Shown piece after piece: positions 10,863 through 21,721 of a stretch of DNA of 64,000 nucleotides (within the stretch, counting starts at the first letter, position 1; each line of letters starts with the position of its first letter). The position numbers were made by a program, and so were the translations under genes. Under the pieces are notes generated by a model. That model searched no databases. It was not told the origin of the DNA and was given only the letters and a program-made list of their open reading frames with translations. The stretch is from Lycorma delicatula (lineage: Eukaryota > Arthropoda > Insecta > Hemiptera > Fulgoridae): NCBI RefSeq assembly GCF_047948215.1, contig NC_134465.1, forward strand, positions 37,920,153 through 37,984,152. Reading direction: 5' to 3'.

Positions 10863-12205
10863 CAGGTGATTCAAAGAAACGGGAAATTTAAAAAATTAAA
10901 TAACGTTAATGAAAAATTTTTTTTTAGAAAATGAATTTTATTTCATGTAATAGTACAAATGTTGCCATTTCAGGATACATACATTTTAGTTTATTTTTTA
11001 AAGATGACATCTTGCAGGTGACCTCCTCTTCTACGTAAACACTCACGAAGTCTCTTCGTTAAATTGCTCATGGTTTGACGTAACATCTCAACTGGAATTT
11101 CCACAATTGCTTCTCGGATTTTTGCCTTCAGTTCTTCCGTTGTAGCAGGTCCACTGTGGAACACTTTGCTTTTAAGGTGACCCCACAAAAAGTAATCCCA
11201 AGTCGAGAGATCAGGCAATCTGGGAGGCCATCTAATGTCACCATTTCGTGAAATGACACTTTGTTCAAACAATCGGCGTACAGCTGCCATTAATATTCGT
11301 GCAGTATGTGAAGTTGCTCCGTCTTGTTGAAACCCGGCTGTGTTAAGAATTGGTGGAAATCTCTTTTGTTGTTCCACAACAAAGGTTTCAAGCATGGCTA
11401 CGTAACGAGCCGATGTCACTGTAATCGCAAGACTGTTGTCACCCTCAAAAAAATAAGGGCCTTATAACACCGTAAGATGACATAGCACACCACACAGTTA
11501 CTTTCTGGCTGTGCAACGGATGCTGGTGTAGCTGCGTAGGATTTTCTTGTGCCCAGTATCTGAAATTTTGCTTGTTAACAAATCCACTGAGGTGGAAATG
11601 CGCTTCGTCTGACATCCACAGTTCGTGAACAAACTCTTCATTATCATTATTCTTCTGAAGCATTACATTACAGAATTGTGCTTGCACAACTGCATCGTTC
11701 GGTTTCAGTTCCTGGACGATCTGCAACTTGTATGGATGGAATTGCAAGTCCTTCACTAACATTCTTCGAACATTTGAACTATGCAATTGTAAAGATGCTG
11801 AGAGACGACGGATTGACCGATGTGGACTTCATGTGACAGCATCTTGTAAAACTTGAACATTCTGTGGTGTATGGACGGTTCGCTCATGGCCTGGAGGTTT
11901 CTTTTTCATTGCCGAACCAGTTTCCTCAAAATTAGATATCCATATTTTAACTGCATGTGCTGATGGAACATGGTTGTGCTGTCCCAGATTAAAATGACGG
12001 TGAAATTCTCTACGTGCTCCATCCACCCTGTCATTGTTTTTGTAAAATGTTTTGATAGCAAATGCACGTTGCGCACCACTCCAAGGATCCATGACAACTA
12101 AATGTCAGGTTAGGTTAGAGAGGCTGGCGCCACTTATCAAGTGGTACCAATCGTCCACGGCTACCAACACAGCTTTCAAAATTTCCCGTTTCTTTGAATC
12201 ACCTG
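10863..12205 (-). mobile_element. Tc1/mariner-superfamily transposon, nearly intact, nested in LINE
   Basis: The element is 1343 bp with terminal inverted repeats starting CAGGTGATTCAAAGAAACGG and ending in the complementary sequence, flanked by TA at 10861-10862 and 12206-12207. The minus strand encodes a transposase starting at 12092 (MDPWSGAQRAFAIK), with a helix-turn-helix-type N-terminal region and a catalytic domain with Asp residues in 'MSDEAHFHLSG', 'FQQDGATSHTA' and 'LPDLSTWDYFLWG'; 37 residues separate the second and third Asp. Only two lesions are visible: an in-frame TGA near 11832 and a one-base frameshift near 11455-11465. The three Asp are present, so this copy is young but presumably inactive. 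The N-terminal domain resembles the arthropod group often annotated as DUF4817. Confidence 0.92.
10991..12092 (-). pseudogene. Tc1/mariner-type transposase, one stop and one frameshift
   Basis: The coding region of the element at 10863-12205. Three open segments, 12092-11829, 11786-11445 and 11419-10991, together make about 365 residues, a normal length for this superfamily. The first two are in the same frame and are separated by TGA in the context VLQDAVT*SPHRS. The third is shifted by one base after 'VIRPLFF'. Its C-terminus ends RGGHLQDVIFKK, as expected for the family, so it is full length. Confidence 0.85.
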
Positions 12206-12345
12206 TATCTGTTAAGTGGCATTGCTTCACAAATTTAAACTAGGGGCTAACATGCAAACTTCTCTAGGGGATAATGAAACAAAGTTTTCTTATGTTTTAC
12301 AATTCCTTAGGGTCGTCCATTTATATTAAAATATTTAAATTATTG
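12206..12345 (+). mobile_element. 3' remainder of the Jockey-like LINE
   Basis: Directly after the TA target duplication the LINE reading resumes. The left side ends with 'HILVDCT' and the right side continues towards a tail reading 'DNETKFSYVLQFLRVVHLY', typical of the end of Jockey-like ORF2. This confirms that the transposon inserted into a pre-existing LINE. Confidence 0.75.
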
Positions 12346-13309
12346 TGTTTCAGCTATTTATGTCATTTGTCGTAAAGCAGATGGTAATTTTATTATCTTT
12401 AGCATACGCTACAGCTTTTTTCATTTTAAGATGTACTTTGTTTTTACAGATTGTTTTGTTTTTCTTTTTTAATTGTGAATTTTTAACACTTATTTTTTTA
12501 AAACAAATACATTGTGTCTGGGTGAAGATAACATGCAGGTGTTTTTCATTCTGAAAAAAAATCAATGTTACGTATTGTTGTATTTACAGGTGTAGGTGTG
12601 CTACTTTTCAAAAGCACTTTGCCTAACTTTATTTCTCCAACATTTTGAAAACTTGATCACAGTTTTTATACAGAGACCCAAAAGATAATTTTATATTTCA
12701 TCCTTATATATATAAATATAGTAGTTGTCTTAGGGTTCTTTCAATAATGAATTTTCAAGACACAAAACTTAGCTGTTAGACACATTGTTTAATAAATTAA
12801 AATGTATAACTTTCTTTGTATTTATATTTAGGAATGTGAAACTTTTATTAAAAAAATTAAAAGAAAATATTATTACTACAAAATAACATCCATCTTGATC
12901 AAAACAGATACTAATGTAGATACAGATAATAATGCTGTTAAATAACATGGTACAATGTAATTTGATAGACAAGAAAAGTCTTATTATGCTTTGCCAATTT
13001 TAATAAATTATACTACTTTAAATATTTTCATACAATTTATTAAAAATAAAAGTAAAAAATTTCACTGTAATATTATTAAACTTCAGACTTCTGTCTGCTT
13101 AACACATTCAGTGCTAAGGGCGCTTCTAAGGCAGCTGATAGGCTACCATCTTGCCGCTCAAAAGCGCCATACAGACACTCTGTTCAAAGCTTTGTTTAGA
13201 ACAGTCATAGTCATTCAGTTTTCAGTTACATTTTACATTAACAAATATATTTATGAAAATAATCTAGTCCATTCCAATCATCATAATCAAAACTGGAAAA
13301 CAACATGAA
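12346..13309. other. SmD3 3' flank and 3'UTR
   Basis: AT-rich and CpG-poor. On the minus strand it holds the SmD3 3'UTR adjoining the stop codon at 13310. A GC-rich island at 13120-13175 can form a stem between GGGCGCTT and AAGCGCC. Overlapping open frames at 12345-12565 on both strands are AT-driven and not genes. Confidence 0.5.
13036..13041 (-). promoter_or_regulatory. possible SmD3 poly(A) signal
   Basis: AATAAA on the minus strand about 270 bases after the SmD3 stop codon. It is the nearest canonical hexamer I see; in AT-rich DNA other sites cannot be excluded. Confidence 0.35.
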
Positions 13310-13416
13310 TTAATCTCTGCGTCTTGGTGCACTAGGGTTATTTCCACCTGATTGCCAAGATCCACGCCCAGGTCCTGCTCGACCCGGTGGACCTGTACCT
13401 CTTCCTCTACCACGAG
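13310..13416 (-). CDS. SmD3: SmD3, terminal coding exon (RG-rich tail)
   Basis: The minus strand has acceptor TTCACAG|CTCGTGG at 13417-13423 and then reads RGRGRGTGPPGRAGPGRG, ending APRRRD and TAA at 13310-13312. The first base of the Ala codon comes from the upstream exon (phase 1: G + CT), so the two exons join in frame. The segment is the Arg-Gly tail of Sm protein D3. In this family the tail arginines are substrates of PRMT5-type symmetric dimethylation, which promotes SMN-dependent loading on snRNAs. The frame is intact. A 69-codon frame on the same strand in another phase over this exon is only a shadow. Confidence 0.95.
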
Positions 13417-14056
13417 CTGTGAACATACAAGAAAGAACAAATAGAAAACAAAACTGAATTGGTAAGAACACATTCAGTTTTAATCCAAATATAATTCCTA
13501 TTATGAAAATGAAAAATTACAGGTAAAGATAATTCCTTTCTTATCTTAATACAAGGCATATTCATAAAGTAAGGGCAGTTTGGTCATTAAATAAATCTAT
13601 TTCACTTTTCCATATAATTGCCATTCAGTTCCAAGCGCTTTTTGTAATGCTGCACCAGTTTCTTTAACCCCTCTGCATAGAAGTTTGCTGTCTGGGAATT
13701 GAACCAGTTGATAATGGCAGTCTTGAGTTCCTTGTGGTTTTCACACTGTTGTCCACCAAGCCACTTTTTCAAATGAAAGAAGAGGAAGTAGTTGCTAGAT
13801 GCAAGGTTGGGAATATATGGACTGTGGTCAAAAAGTTCCCAACAAAAATCTTAAATCTTCTTGGTTAAGGCAGTGGTGCAAGGACGCACGTTTTCATGAA
13901 GGAAGATTATGCTGGACAACAGTTTTCTGCATCGTCAATTTTTGATTGCACGTTTTAGTTTGGTGAGCATTTCACAGTACACGTCAGCTGTAATTTTTGA
14001 TCCATGTTCCATGAAATCAACCAAAATTACATCCTTTTTGTCCCAAAAAATAGTGG

Positions 14057-14700
14057 TCAACATTTTTGACTAGAGTATGAAGATTGCTTAAACTTTTTCG
14101 GTTTTGGAAAACTTGAATGGCGCCAATGCATTGACTGTTGTTTTGATTCTGCATTGGTGTAGGATATCTGTGCCTCGACGCCCATAACAATGTGGGAAAA
14201 CAAATCATTTCCATCTTGTCGATAACAGTCCAAAAATGCTTGTCCACTGCACAATCTTTTTTCTTTGTGTTGATAGGTGAGTATTTTCGGTACCCACCTT
14301 GTACACAATTTGTGATATCTGAGCTTCTCTGTGACAATCTTGTAAGTAGAGGTATGTCCAACATGCAGAAATTCATCAGCCAATTCGTCAATTCCAGATC
14401 ACATTGCAGTTTTCGGTTCACTTATTCAATGATTTCATCAGTCTGAATACTGGGCCAGCCACTACACTCTTTGTCATGCACATTTGTGCGGCCATTTTTT
14501 AAGTCTCGACACCAATGTCTAACCTTTCCTTCACTCATTACTGTAGGTCCATACACTAGCCACGACTCCCAATGACTTTCAGCAGCTGAAGATCCTTTTG
14601 CACATAAAAATCGAATCACAACAGGCAGGAGAAAAGATTGTAGTGGACATTGCAATCTGCATTCACCAGCAGGTAAAAAAGATTGTAGTGGACATTGCAA
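14057..14700 (-). pseudogene. mariner transposase, N-terminal and first catalytic part
   Basis: Part of the mariner at 13552-15825. It contains the helix-turn-helix DNA-binding region (the KGSSAAESH and GRTNVHDKECSGWPS blocks) and, after frameshifts, the WVPKIL linker and the start of the catalytic core. The catalytic Asp of the usual GDE motif is replaced by Val (GVE), so it could not transpose even if the frame were restored. C-terminal coding remnants continue to about 13600 in broken frames. Confidence 0.85.
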
Positions 14701-14849
14701 TCTGCATTCACCAACAGGTAAACGACTACAAAATCAAAACAACTGCAATGACTTCCTAAATAGCCGATAGGTGACCCAGCATGCGTGAAACTGTGTTCAG
14801 ACCTACTAATATTTAAATATAATTTTCTAAGCATTTGGCAATGTTGGTA

Positions 14850-15790
14850 TTAATATAATTTTTATAAAAAAATATTTTCACTTACCAACAATTTTTAACG
14901 TATACATACAAACGCTTTCAGAGTCACTTCTCCATCATCAGAGATTACTTTAAGTTATTAATTTAATACTCATGTATATAAATTTTTATGTATAATTATA
15001 ATTAAATTGAAGTTAAAAATTGTTATGCTCATAATAGTTGATTGTCAATTAATAAAATAAGTTATGCGTTAATAAAAATGTAACATCATGTCCGTAAGAT
15101 GTTTATGATTATTATGAGATATGAAATGAAATAGTACCAACCTATTAATCAAGAATTACTGTATAATTTGTTTATATAGGATATCACTATTTTACTATTA
15201 TTCAAATATATATGAAGTTTTTCTTATATGCCGGTTTTATGATAATTGTTGGTGTATTCTAATATTTTAATAAATTTGTTGGGTTATAATTATGTCCAGT
15301 TTCTAACCATGCTAAACACATTCTAGAAACTGAACAAAATTATAATCCTAACAAATTTATTAACATATTAGTATATACTAACATGAAACCAGAATATTAG
15401 AAAAATTTCATAAATATTTGAATAATAATAAATTATTGAGCAAACAAGTCAAATTCGATAATGATATCCTATATAAACAAATTATACTATAATTATTGAT
15501 TAATAGGTTGATATTATTTCATTTCATATCCCATAACAGTCGTAAGCATCTTATGGACATGATGCTACATTTTCATTAATGTATTACTTATTTTATTAAT
15601 TGATAATCGACAATTATGAACATAACAATTTTAACTTCAATTTAATTATAATTATACATAAAAAATTATATGCATGAATACTAAATTAATAATTTCAAAT
15701 AATCCCGATGAAGAAATGACTATAAAAGCGTTTGGATATTTATATTAAAAACTTGTTGATATTTGGAAATATTTTATAGAAATTTAAATA
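14850..15790. repeat. foldback (long inverted repeat) element inside mariner
   Basis: Two arms of about 440-470 bp read towards each other, with the centre near 15322. For example 'acaaacgctttcagagtcact' at 14909-14929 answers 'gactataaaagcgtttgg' at 15717-15735, and 'taattaaattgaagtt' answers 'aacttcaatttaatta'. No open frame is present. It interrupts mariner between the transposase start and its right inverted repeat. A CTGATGA..GAAA motif lies in the left arm on the minus strand near 14905-14940. Confidence 0.8.
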
Positions 15791-15919
15791 CAAACCTATG
15801 GCCCTTACTTTATGAATATGCCTCGTATTATTTGTACAAAGGTGATTTATTAGTATCACTATTACAAATAATATCAAGACAAATTTCAAATTATCACTGC
15901 CACAAAATTTTCATAAATA

Positions 15920-17163
15920 TGAGGGTCGTTCAAATATAAACCGGAATTTTCCTGTGCGGACTGAGGAAGAGCAATGACTATGGTGGGGGGGCTATGGATA
16001 ATTAGTTGGAATTGTGGAAGAGAGAAACTAGCTAGTTGTGCCTGTAGGTCGTGTTCCCATATCAGCAACAGAATATCTGAGTGGGAGATACAATCATCCA
16101 TTGCACAATGAATTATTATCAGATCTCAACCCAACAAAGGTATCAAATCCTCTGAAATTTTGACTTTACTCCAGGCACAATTTAAAGAAGCTACCCTGTC
16201 AAAAACTCAAGTATTTCACTGATCCAAACAATTTTGAAGTGGCTGTGATGCAGCAGAGAATGAAAATCACTTACAGCATCCATGAACCGGCATCAATGAT
16301 AACATTCAGGCCATTCATGACCTTGCAGAAGGTGACCACCACTGACATTGCAGAAGAGATAAGAGTGAGCGTACAATGTTGTCAAACACTCTTGGATAGA
16401 GCAGTGTCGGCCAGGTGCGTTCCATGCCTTTTCACTGAAGCACAGAGAAATGTCTGTAGACATCTATCAGTGTCTTCTGAATCATTTTGAGGAAGGAGAG
16501 GCATTATTAGACCATACTGACCTGGGATGAAATATGGGTCCACCACTACACTCTGGAAAGCAAGAGAACAAGTATGGAGTGTTGGAAAAGAGGAGAGGGA
16601 GCATTGATCAACGCCAAGAAATGATTGTCAGCTAGAAAAGTTCTGGCAACTGTGTTTTGGGACTAAAAAGGTGTGCTACTTGATTTCTTACATGAATTAA
16701 GGATGGCAAATGCACCATACTACTGCCAATTGTTGAATGATATCAGGGTTACTTATTCCAAAAAATGATTCACAATGTCCTCCTTCTCCATAACATAAAA
16801 CCACTAAATCAGACATGCGATAAATTCGCTAAAATTCATTGGACACCTATTGATTACCCGCTGTATAATCCAGAGTAGTCACTGTGTGATTTCCACATGT
16901 TTAATTTGCTGAAAGAAGCTTTAGGAAGGTAAAAATCTAAAGATGATGCTACAGTTGAGCATTATGTGTGCAACTAGTTGTTAGGGCAGTGATCTTGTTT
17001 TTTTTTTTATGTGGAGATCAGGAAGCTTCCTCTCCGGTGGAGAAAATGTATTAATGTTGAAGGAAACTATGTCAAAAAATAAGGTAATTTATTTGTAATT
17101 ATATCTAATACCAATAAAGCTATGTTTGTAAACAAATTCTGGTATATATTTGAATGACCCTTG
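15920..17163 (+). mobile_element. second mariner transposon, dead
   Basis: 1244 bp, with inverted repeats AGGGTCGTTCAAATATAAAC (from 15922) and AGGGTCATTCAAATATATAC (minus strand, from 17161), flanked by TA at 15918-15919 and 17164-17165. Plus-strand remnants read 'VSVQCCQTLLDRAVSARC' and 'LFTEAQRNVCRHLS' in one frame (16239-16490), then 'WDEIWVHHYTLESKRTSMEW' and 'LCDFHMFNLLKEALG' in others. The first catalytic Asp survives (WDEIW), the second reads HNIKP and the third PE*S. It is unrelated in sequence to the neighbour at 13552-15825. Confidence 0.9.
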
Positions 17164-17449
17164 TATAGTTTTCAGATGATTTAGTATTATATTCAAGTTC
17201 TTACATTTTTTTATCAATATCATTATTTTTTTTATATTATTAATGTTAATTGTATAGGATTTCTATCTTATATTTTGAGAGAATAAAAGCTAATACCTGT
17301 GGCATTCTTAACATGTTGGCTGTCATATTTTTTTTTTAATGCATTAATTTTTCATGTATTACAAGTCCCCCCATTGTCTGGTATTCACATTTCCAGTGGT
17401 GTGGTATGATATTTTGCAAAGAAGTTAGGTCAATTAAGTTCTGCTAGAA

Positions 17450-18305
17450 TTAGAGACTGAGAGTAGTATTTCAATTATGGCAGACTAGGTGGAATGAGAT
17501 GGCTGATGGGCGTTATATGCAATCAGCCATTTCACATCAGGGTCCCTGATGTGAGGAGTCTGCGGGGCATCTCTTGGGTGTTCCTAAGAAGTATATAACT
17601 CAATTTCTTTTGGGCCACAGAGATTTAAGGGATAGGTTGTCTCATTTCGGCCTGGCTGATTTGGGTCTGTGTTCGTGGTATGGCATATTATATATCTTTC
17701 TTGATTTATATGTATGTCATCGATATCATGAAAGACAATTAGAGGTAGTGAGGCAGCTCGGATCTACTTGGATCTACTTTAGATTTAAATGCTAACTGGA
17801 AAACTGAAGCTGACTGGTCAATTGTGAAGAACTTCATGAAATATTTGGTTCTTCAGTGAGCTGCAATGGACGTGTAGGATGGGTAGTTACCCGGGTGGTT
17901 AGGGACTGCTTGGGCATTCTCTTGTCGCCAAGATAGTCACCACTCTGTAGTTTTGTTTTTATTTGTAATTTCATAATGTTCGTTTTATTTCATTGGCAGG
18001 GCTACTCAAAGTTGAAATATTTTATTTCTACACAGTTCTGTTCGTTTGAGTAGTTTGTTTTTTGGTTTTGCGTTCACTGATAGTACATTCTTATAGTGAT
18101 GGAAAAGTCATTCGCGGGATTTACATCGGTGGCATCCTGACGGAGGCCAAGCTGTTAATTGAGAGATGTTATTCAGACTGTGGGTTCATGGGTTCAGAAG
18201 ATGACCTCCAGTAAAGCCTATCAGGGCTAGGTACGAAGGAGGTTGCATGGCGACCGAAATCGTCACATGGCGAATCTTCCCCTTCAGGGTCAGGACAATC
18301 CTATC
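17450..18305 (+). mobile_element. R1-like LINE 3' end in the SmD3 intron
   Basis: Plus-strand coding reads 'KKYITQFLLGHRDLRDRLSH' and 'FGLADLGLC' at 17581-17675, then 'RYHERQLEVVRQLGS' after a frameshift. This is the C-terminus of R1-like ORF2, including the position where the zinc-binding Cys/His block normally follows. A T-rich 3'UTR follows, with the shared module at 18110-18300. The copy is strongly 5'-truncated and lies antisense to SmD3. Confidence 0.8.
18110..18300 (+). repeat. R1-like 3'UTR module, copy 2
   Basis: Contains 'tttacatcggtggcatcctg', 'atgacctccagtaaagcc', 'agggctaggtacgaaggagg' and 'catggcga' in the same order as 9125-9290 and 54750-54920. A CpG-bearing inverted pair ('cgaccgaaatcgtcac') suggests RNA secondary structure. 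Confidence 0.75.
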
Positions 18306-20185
18306 TTGTTAAATTTTTGTCTCTTCTAACACTATCTGTCAGTCATTGACACAACTATTTATATTACTTATTAGGGCTACAAGCTATAAAAATGTCTACC
18401 TTATTTAAGTTTCGACTATACCACTCCTTTATATCTGGTACTGCACTAGTGACAGTAAATTTTACCTTTTTTTACAAATTACCTAGAACCTGTATTGCAC
18501 ATAAATAAGGGAAATCAAGGGGGAGAGTAAGACTTCTCACACTAAATGCTTGTATATGACATATGTAACAGGTATTGCAGCCAAATTGTTAAACTATAAG
18601 TTGATTTTCTTTTAACTAATAATGAAAAAGTAAAATTTGTTATTTATTTAAATTAATTATAGTTTAAAAATGAAATGCCTAGAACATAATTATGTTAAAA
18701 AAAAGGTAAAGTAACAATATTAAAGTGAAAAAAAATTGACCAAGAGGTAATTTTAGGGCTGTAGTCTACTCAAAAAATGTAAAAAAAAATCTTTTTTTCA
18801 AATTTTTCACACTTTAAAATGTGCTGGATTCAAATATGCATTTCTTTCTTATCTAAGGTCATTAGAAATGGTTGAAAATTCAATTTTAAGCAATCCATCA
18901 TCACTGTGTCTCAACCAATGTAGAACCAAAGCACACCAAATGTCCTGCTGGCCAAGATAGTCTGTGTTTTTATAATAAAGCAAACGCTGAAAATAAAGTA
19001 CCTAGTAGCCACACTACGAACATACATACATCAATAAATTTAATAGTACTTAAACATATAGCTGCTATTTATCATCAACGTAGTGATAGCAATTTCTTAG
19101 CCAGGTGCATAAAAGGGCTTAGAGTCGTAACGAGAGTCTTCATAGCTGCAAATGGAGACTGTGCGAAAAATCTCACACTTCTAAAGGACTTGTGGAATCT
19201 GCTGTTGCCAGAGCTGTTAGTGAATTTAATTTCGGTAATATGGCAAGAATCATGGTGACGCAAACAGCTTCTACATCACCCAATAGTAAGTCTATATGTT
19301 ACGCTAGACGAAGAGATGACCAAAGAAAATAAAGAATGGAGCTTTCAGCATGTAGAAAGCACAAAGAAAGAAGAAAACTATGGTTGAGAAGTTAAAAAAA
19401 GAAGAAAGAAAGAGGATAAAGAGGGAGTTACGTATGGTACTGGAGAATTTCAGAGGTATACGTTTATTTTTCAATTTTCTGAAAATTTATTTTTTTCATG
19501 TTTTGCCATAAATAAATTCTTATAACTTTTTTCTATTATAGATATCTGCATAATTTTCTTGTAATCTATTCAGAATAAAATGCTCTTTCATCTGTAGTAT
19601 GGATATGTTTATGTAGAAAGTTAAAAATGTATTATAAAATCTTGAATTTTAACTACGATAAAGAACTGTCGTTTCTAAAAAGATTTTTAATACTTTTTAA
19701 AAAGCTAGTCAAAATGTTTCCATAGTACAGGATATAGAGCATTATTTCATGGTTAATTTTGCATAAACACTGTACTTGTACCCTTGAACCTCACAAAGTT
19801 CATAAGTTATAAGATATTTTGTAACGTTTAATTTTCACACCACCACTCTTATATTAGGGGTTGTAATTATTATATTAAAATAAATATTATAAAGTATGAT
19901 TTGTAATTTTATATAGTTTATTATAAATAATTAAATGAGCCGCTTACATGCATTAAATAAACAATTTTTTTTTAGTAAACAACAGCCTTATAAAATGACT
20001 GCCAGCACTGTAACTATTGTACTTCTTTTCCAGTTTGTGTAAAAGGGGTGAAAATGGAGAAATTCAATTAAATGTGAAATTCTAAGTGTCATCTAGTTTC
20101 TAAATGCAAAAAACCCTTCATTACACTCCACTAGATATCTATGTATCAATGCTAGTGATATCTAGTTATTTCTCAATAACAAATA
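18306..20185. other. SmD3 intron, no further element recognised
   Basis: AT-rich, with about one CpG per 600 bases over 18361-18960. A purine-rich stretch of AAAGAAAGAAGA type lies at 19319-19450. No exon is visible. Confidence 0.45.
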
Positions 20186-20189
20186 ACTT

Positions 20190-21145
20190 AGGTCCTAAAT
20201 AAGGTATATTCCAAATGTCATCAAAAACAGACCTGAGACCTTAATTGTACATAATTACCACTTAAATATGTAAATTTAAGTACTCTATTCAGTAATAAAG
20301 ATATTTGTGTTTTGTCATAGAAATAGCTGAACCACAATACTTCTCAGTAATATTGCATCTAAGGAGACGTAACTAGATCTGTCTATTATCAATACACTCA
20401 GAGCATAAAAGAATTACTTAGTTAGTACTTTTTTTTAATGGAGGCCACTCAATGTTTGCTGTTTTCTGTTGGTATTTTGTTAGTTAATATTGTATTTAGT
20501 TTAAATATCACTTTTGTAATTAATTAATAAGTTGTATATTTAATGTTTATTAGATGGAGTTAATGATTATTGGGTTGGTTTGTTTATATTGATATCGCAT
20601 GAAATTCAGTATATAAGGAATTGTTAGTTACGTTACCTAACCTAACCTACAGCTCATCTAATTGACTTTAAATATACAAATTGTACACAATTTATTAATA
20701 GCAAATGTGTATTATTTACTCAGTAAACAATGTATATTGTCAACAGAAAACATAGGTTCCTTTATTTTACGTGGTAATTACATACAATTAAGGACTCGTC
20801 CCTGATTTTGATGAATTTATAATGACATTCCTTAATTAACCTTAAAATTAAATATGTTAACCTTAATATTAAATTGCAGATTGTTAGGATTATAATTGTC
20901 CTTAATTATATACAATAACCAATTATTTAGTCTGAAAATATTGCATATTACACATGTACACAGCTGAATTATGAAAGATTCCCTTCTAAGTTATACAGTA
21001 CTATCTCACTTACACGGAAAACTGTAACTCAGGTGAAAAGTGTTAACAACAAATAATTTCAATAGTAATGAATAATTTAGGTCCTAAATAAGGTATAATC
21101 CAAAATTCATCAAAATCGACGGTAAGTCCAAAATTGTTTATAATT
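20190..21145. repeat. short repeat in three copies, two in inverted orientation
   Basis: The block 'ggtcctaaataaggtata' plus 'tcatcaaaa' occurs at 20190-20230 and 21073-21115 in direct orientation. The extended form running into 'ccttaattg.ataattaccac' is found at 20215-20262 and inverted at 20772-20835. The pair 20190/20850 could be terminal inverted repeats of a small non-autonomous element; the third copy is then a flanking relic. Confidence 0.5.
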
Positions 21146-21721
21146 ATTTATTCTACAATACAAAATTAAAAAAAAAATCTGTCTGATGCAATAATGTTAG
21201 TGATATTTCAAACTGAAATAATATCAGGCTGTTACTGCAAAAATCCGGTTAAATAATTATATATAACAGTCTAAAATACTAGTTACAGGTGTGAAAATGG
21301 CCACACAGACACTCTCCATTACGGTATTGGTAAGGGATTAGAAATCGCTCAAAACTACTATTTTGTACAAAAAATATTCTAATCTTGGTAATACTAGAAT
21401 ACTCTTCCAAAATATAAATGGCTGTAAAATTTTACAGTAAAGCCTGCTTCACGTTAACTCGAGTTTAACCACAAAAATCTTACTCAACAAAGGCAAGGAG
21501 TTCAATTCATTAACCGCGATAAGATACTAATAAAGATAAGTTTGTACAACTATTTTACTTGTATGCTTCATAAGTGTAATACATCTTTACTACAATGGTC
21601 CAATCAAAATATTTTTCCTAACCTAATCAAGATTTACATTCACGACGCAAATTATGGTTTAGTAACTTTACTTAACTAAAAATATTAAAAAATCATTTAA
21701 ATAACGTAACATTTAACGTAC

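Larger units (their letters stand above)
13552..15825 (-). mobile_element. mariner transposon, dead, with nested foldback
   Basis: Terminal inverted repeats CAAGGCATATTCATAAAGTA and its complement at 15801-15825 are flanked by TA at 13550-13551 and 15826-15827. Minus-strand coding fragments from 14700 to 13600 read 'VIRFLCAKGSSAAESH', 'MSEGKVRHWCRDLKNGRT', 'CTRWVPKILTYQHKEK' and 'NAESKQQSMHWRHSS'. All three catalytic Asp are lost: the first site reads IVMGVEAQ, the second LHENVRP, the third IPNLASSNYF. A 48-bp tandem duplication lies at about 14633-14727. About 940 bp of foreign palindromic DNA sits at 14850-15790. Confidence 0.92.
13417..21721 (-). other. SmD3 intron, 8.3 kb, filled with transposons
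   Basis: Bounded by donor CAAG|GTACGT at 21722/21721 and acceptor TTCACAG at 13417-13423. It contains a mariner (13552-15825) split by a foldback element, a second mariner (15920-17163), an R1-like LINE tail (17450-18305) and an inverted short repeat (20190-21145). The splice borders are intact, so the insertions appear tolerated. Confidence 0.9.

Noticed and set aside
11906..12097. 63-codon frame starting MSWILGVV
   Set aside because: Shadow of the transposase frame at 11829-12092.
12345..12565. Overlapping plus and minus open frames
   Set aside because: AT-driven composition, nearly the same interval on both strands, no domain.
14633..14727. Two-unit direct repeat that might be a CRISPR-like or regulatory array
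   Set aside because: Only two units of 48 bp, inside a mariner; a local tandem duplication.
20640..20660. CCTAA-type telomere-like repeat
   Set aside because: Only three imperfect units (cctaacctaacctac), too short for a telomeric tract.
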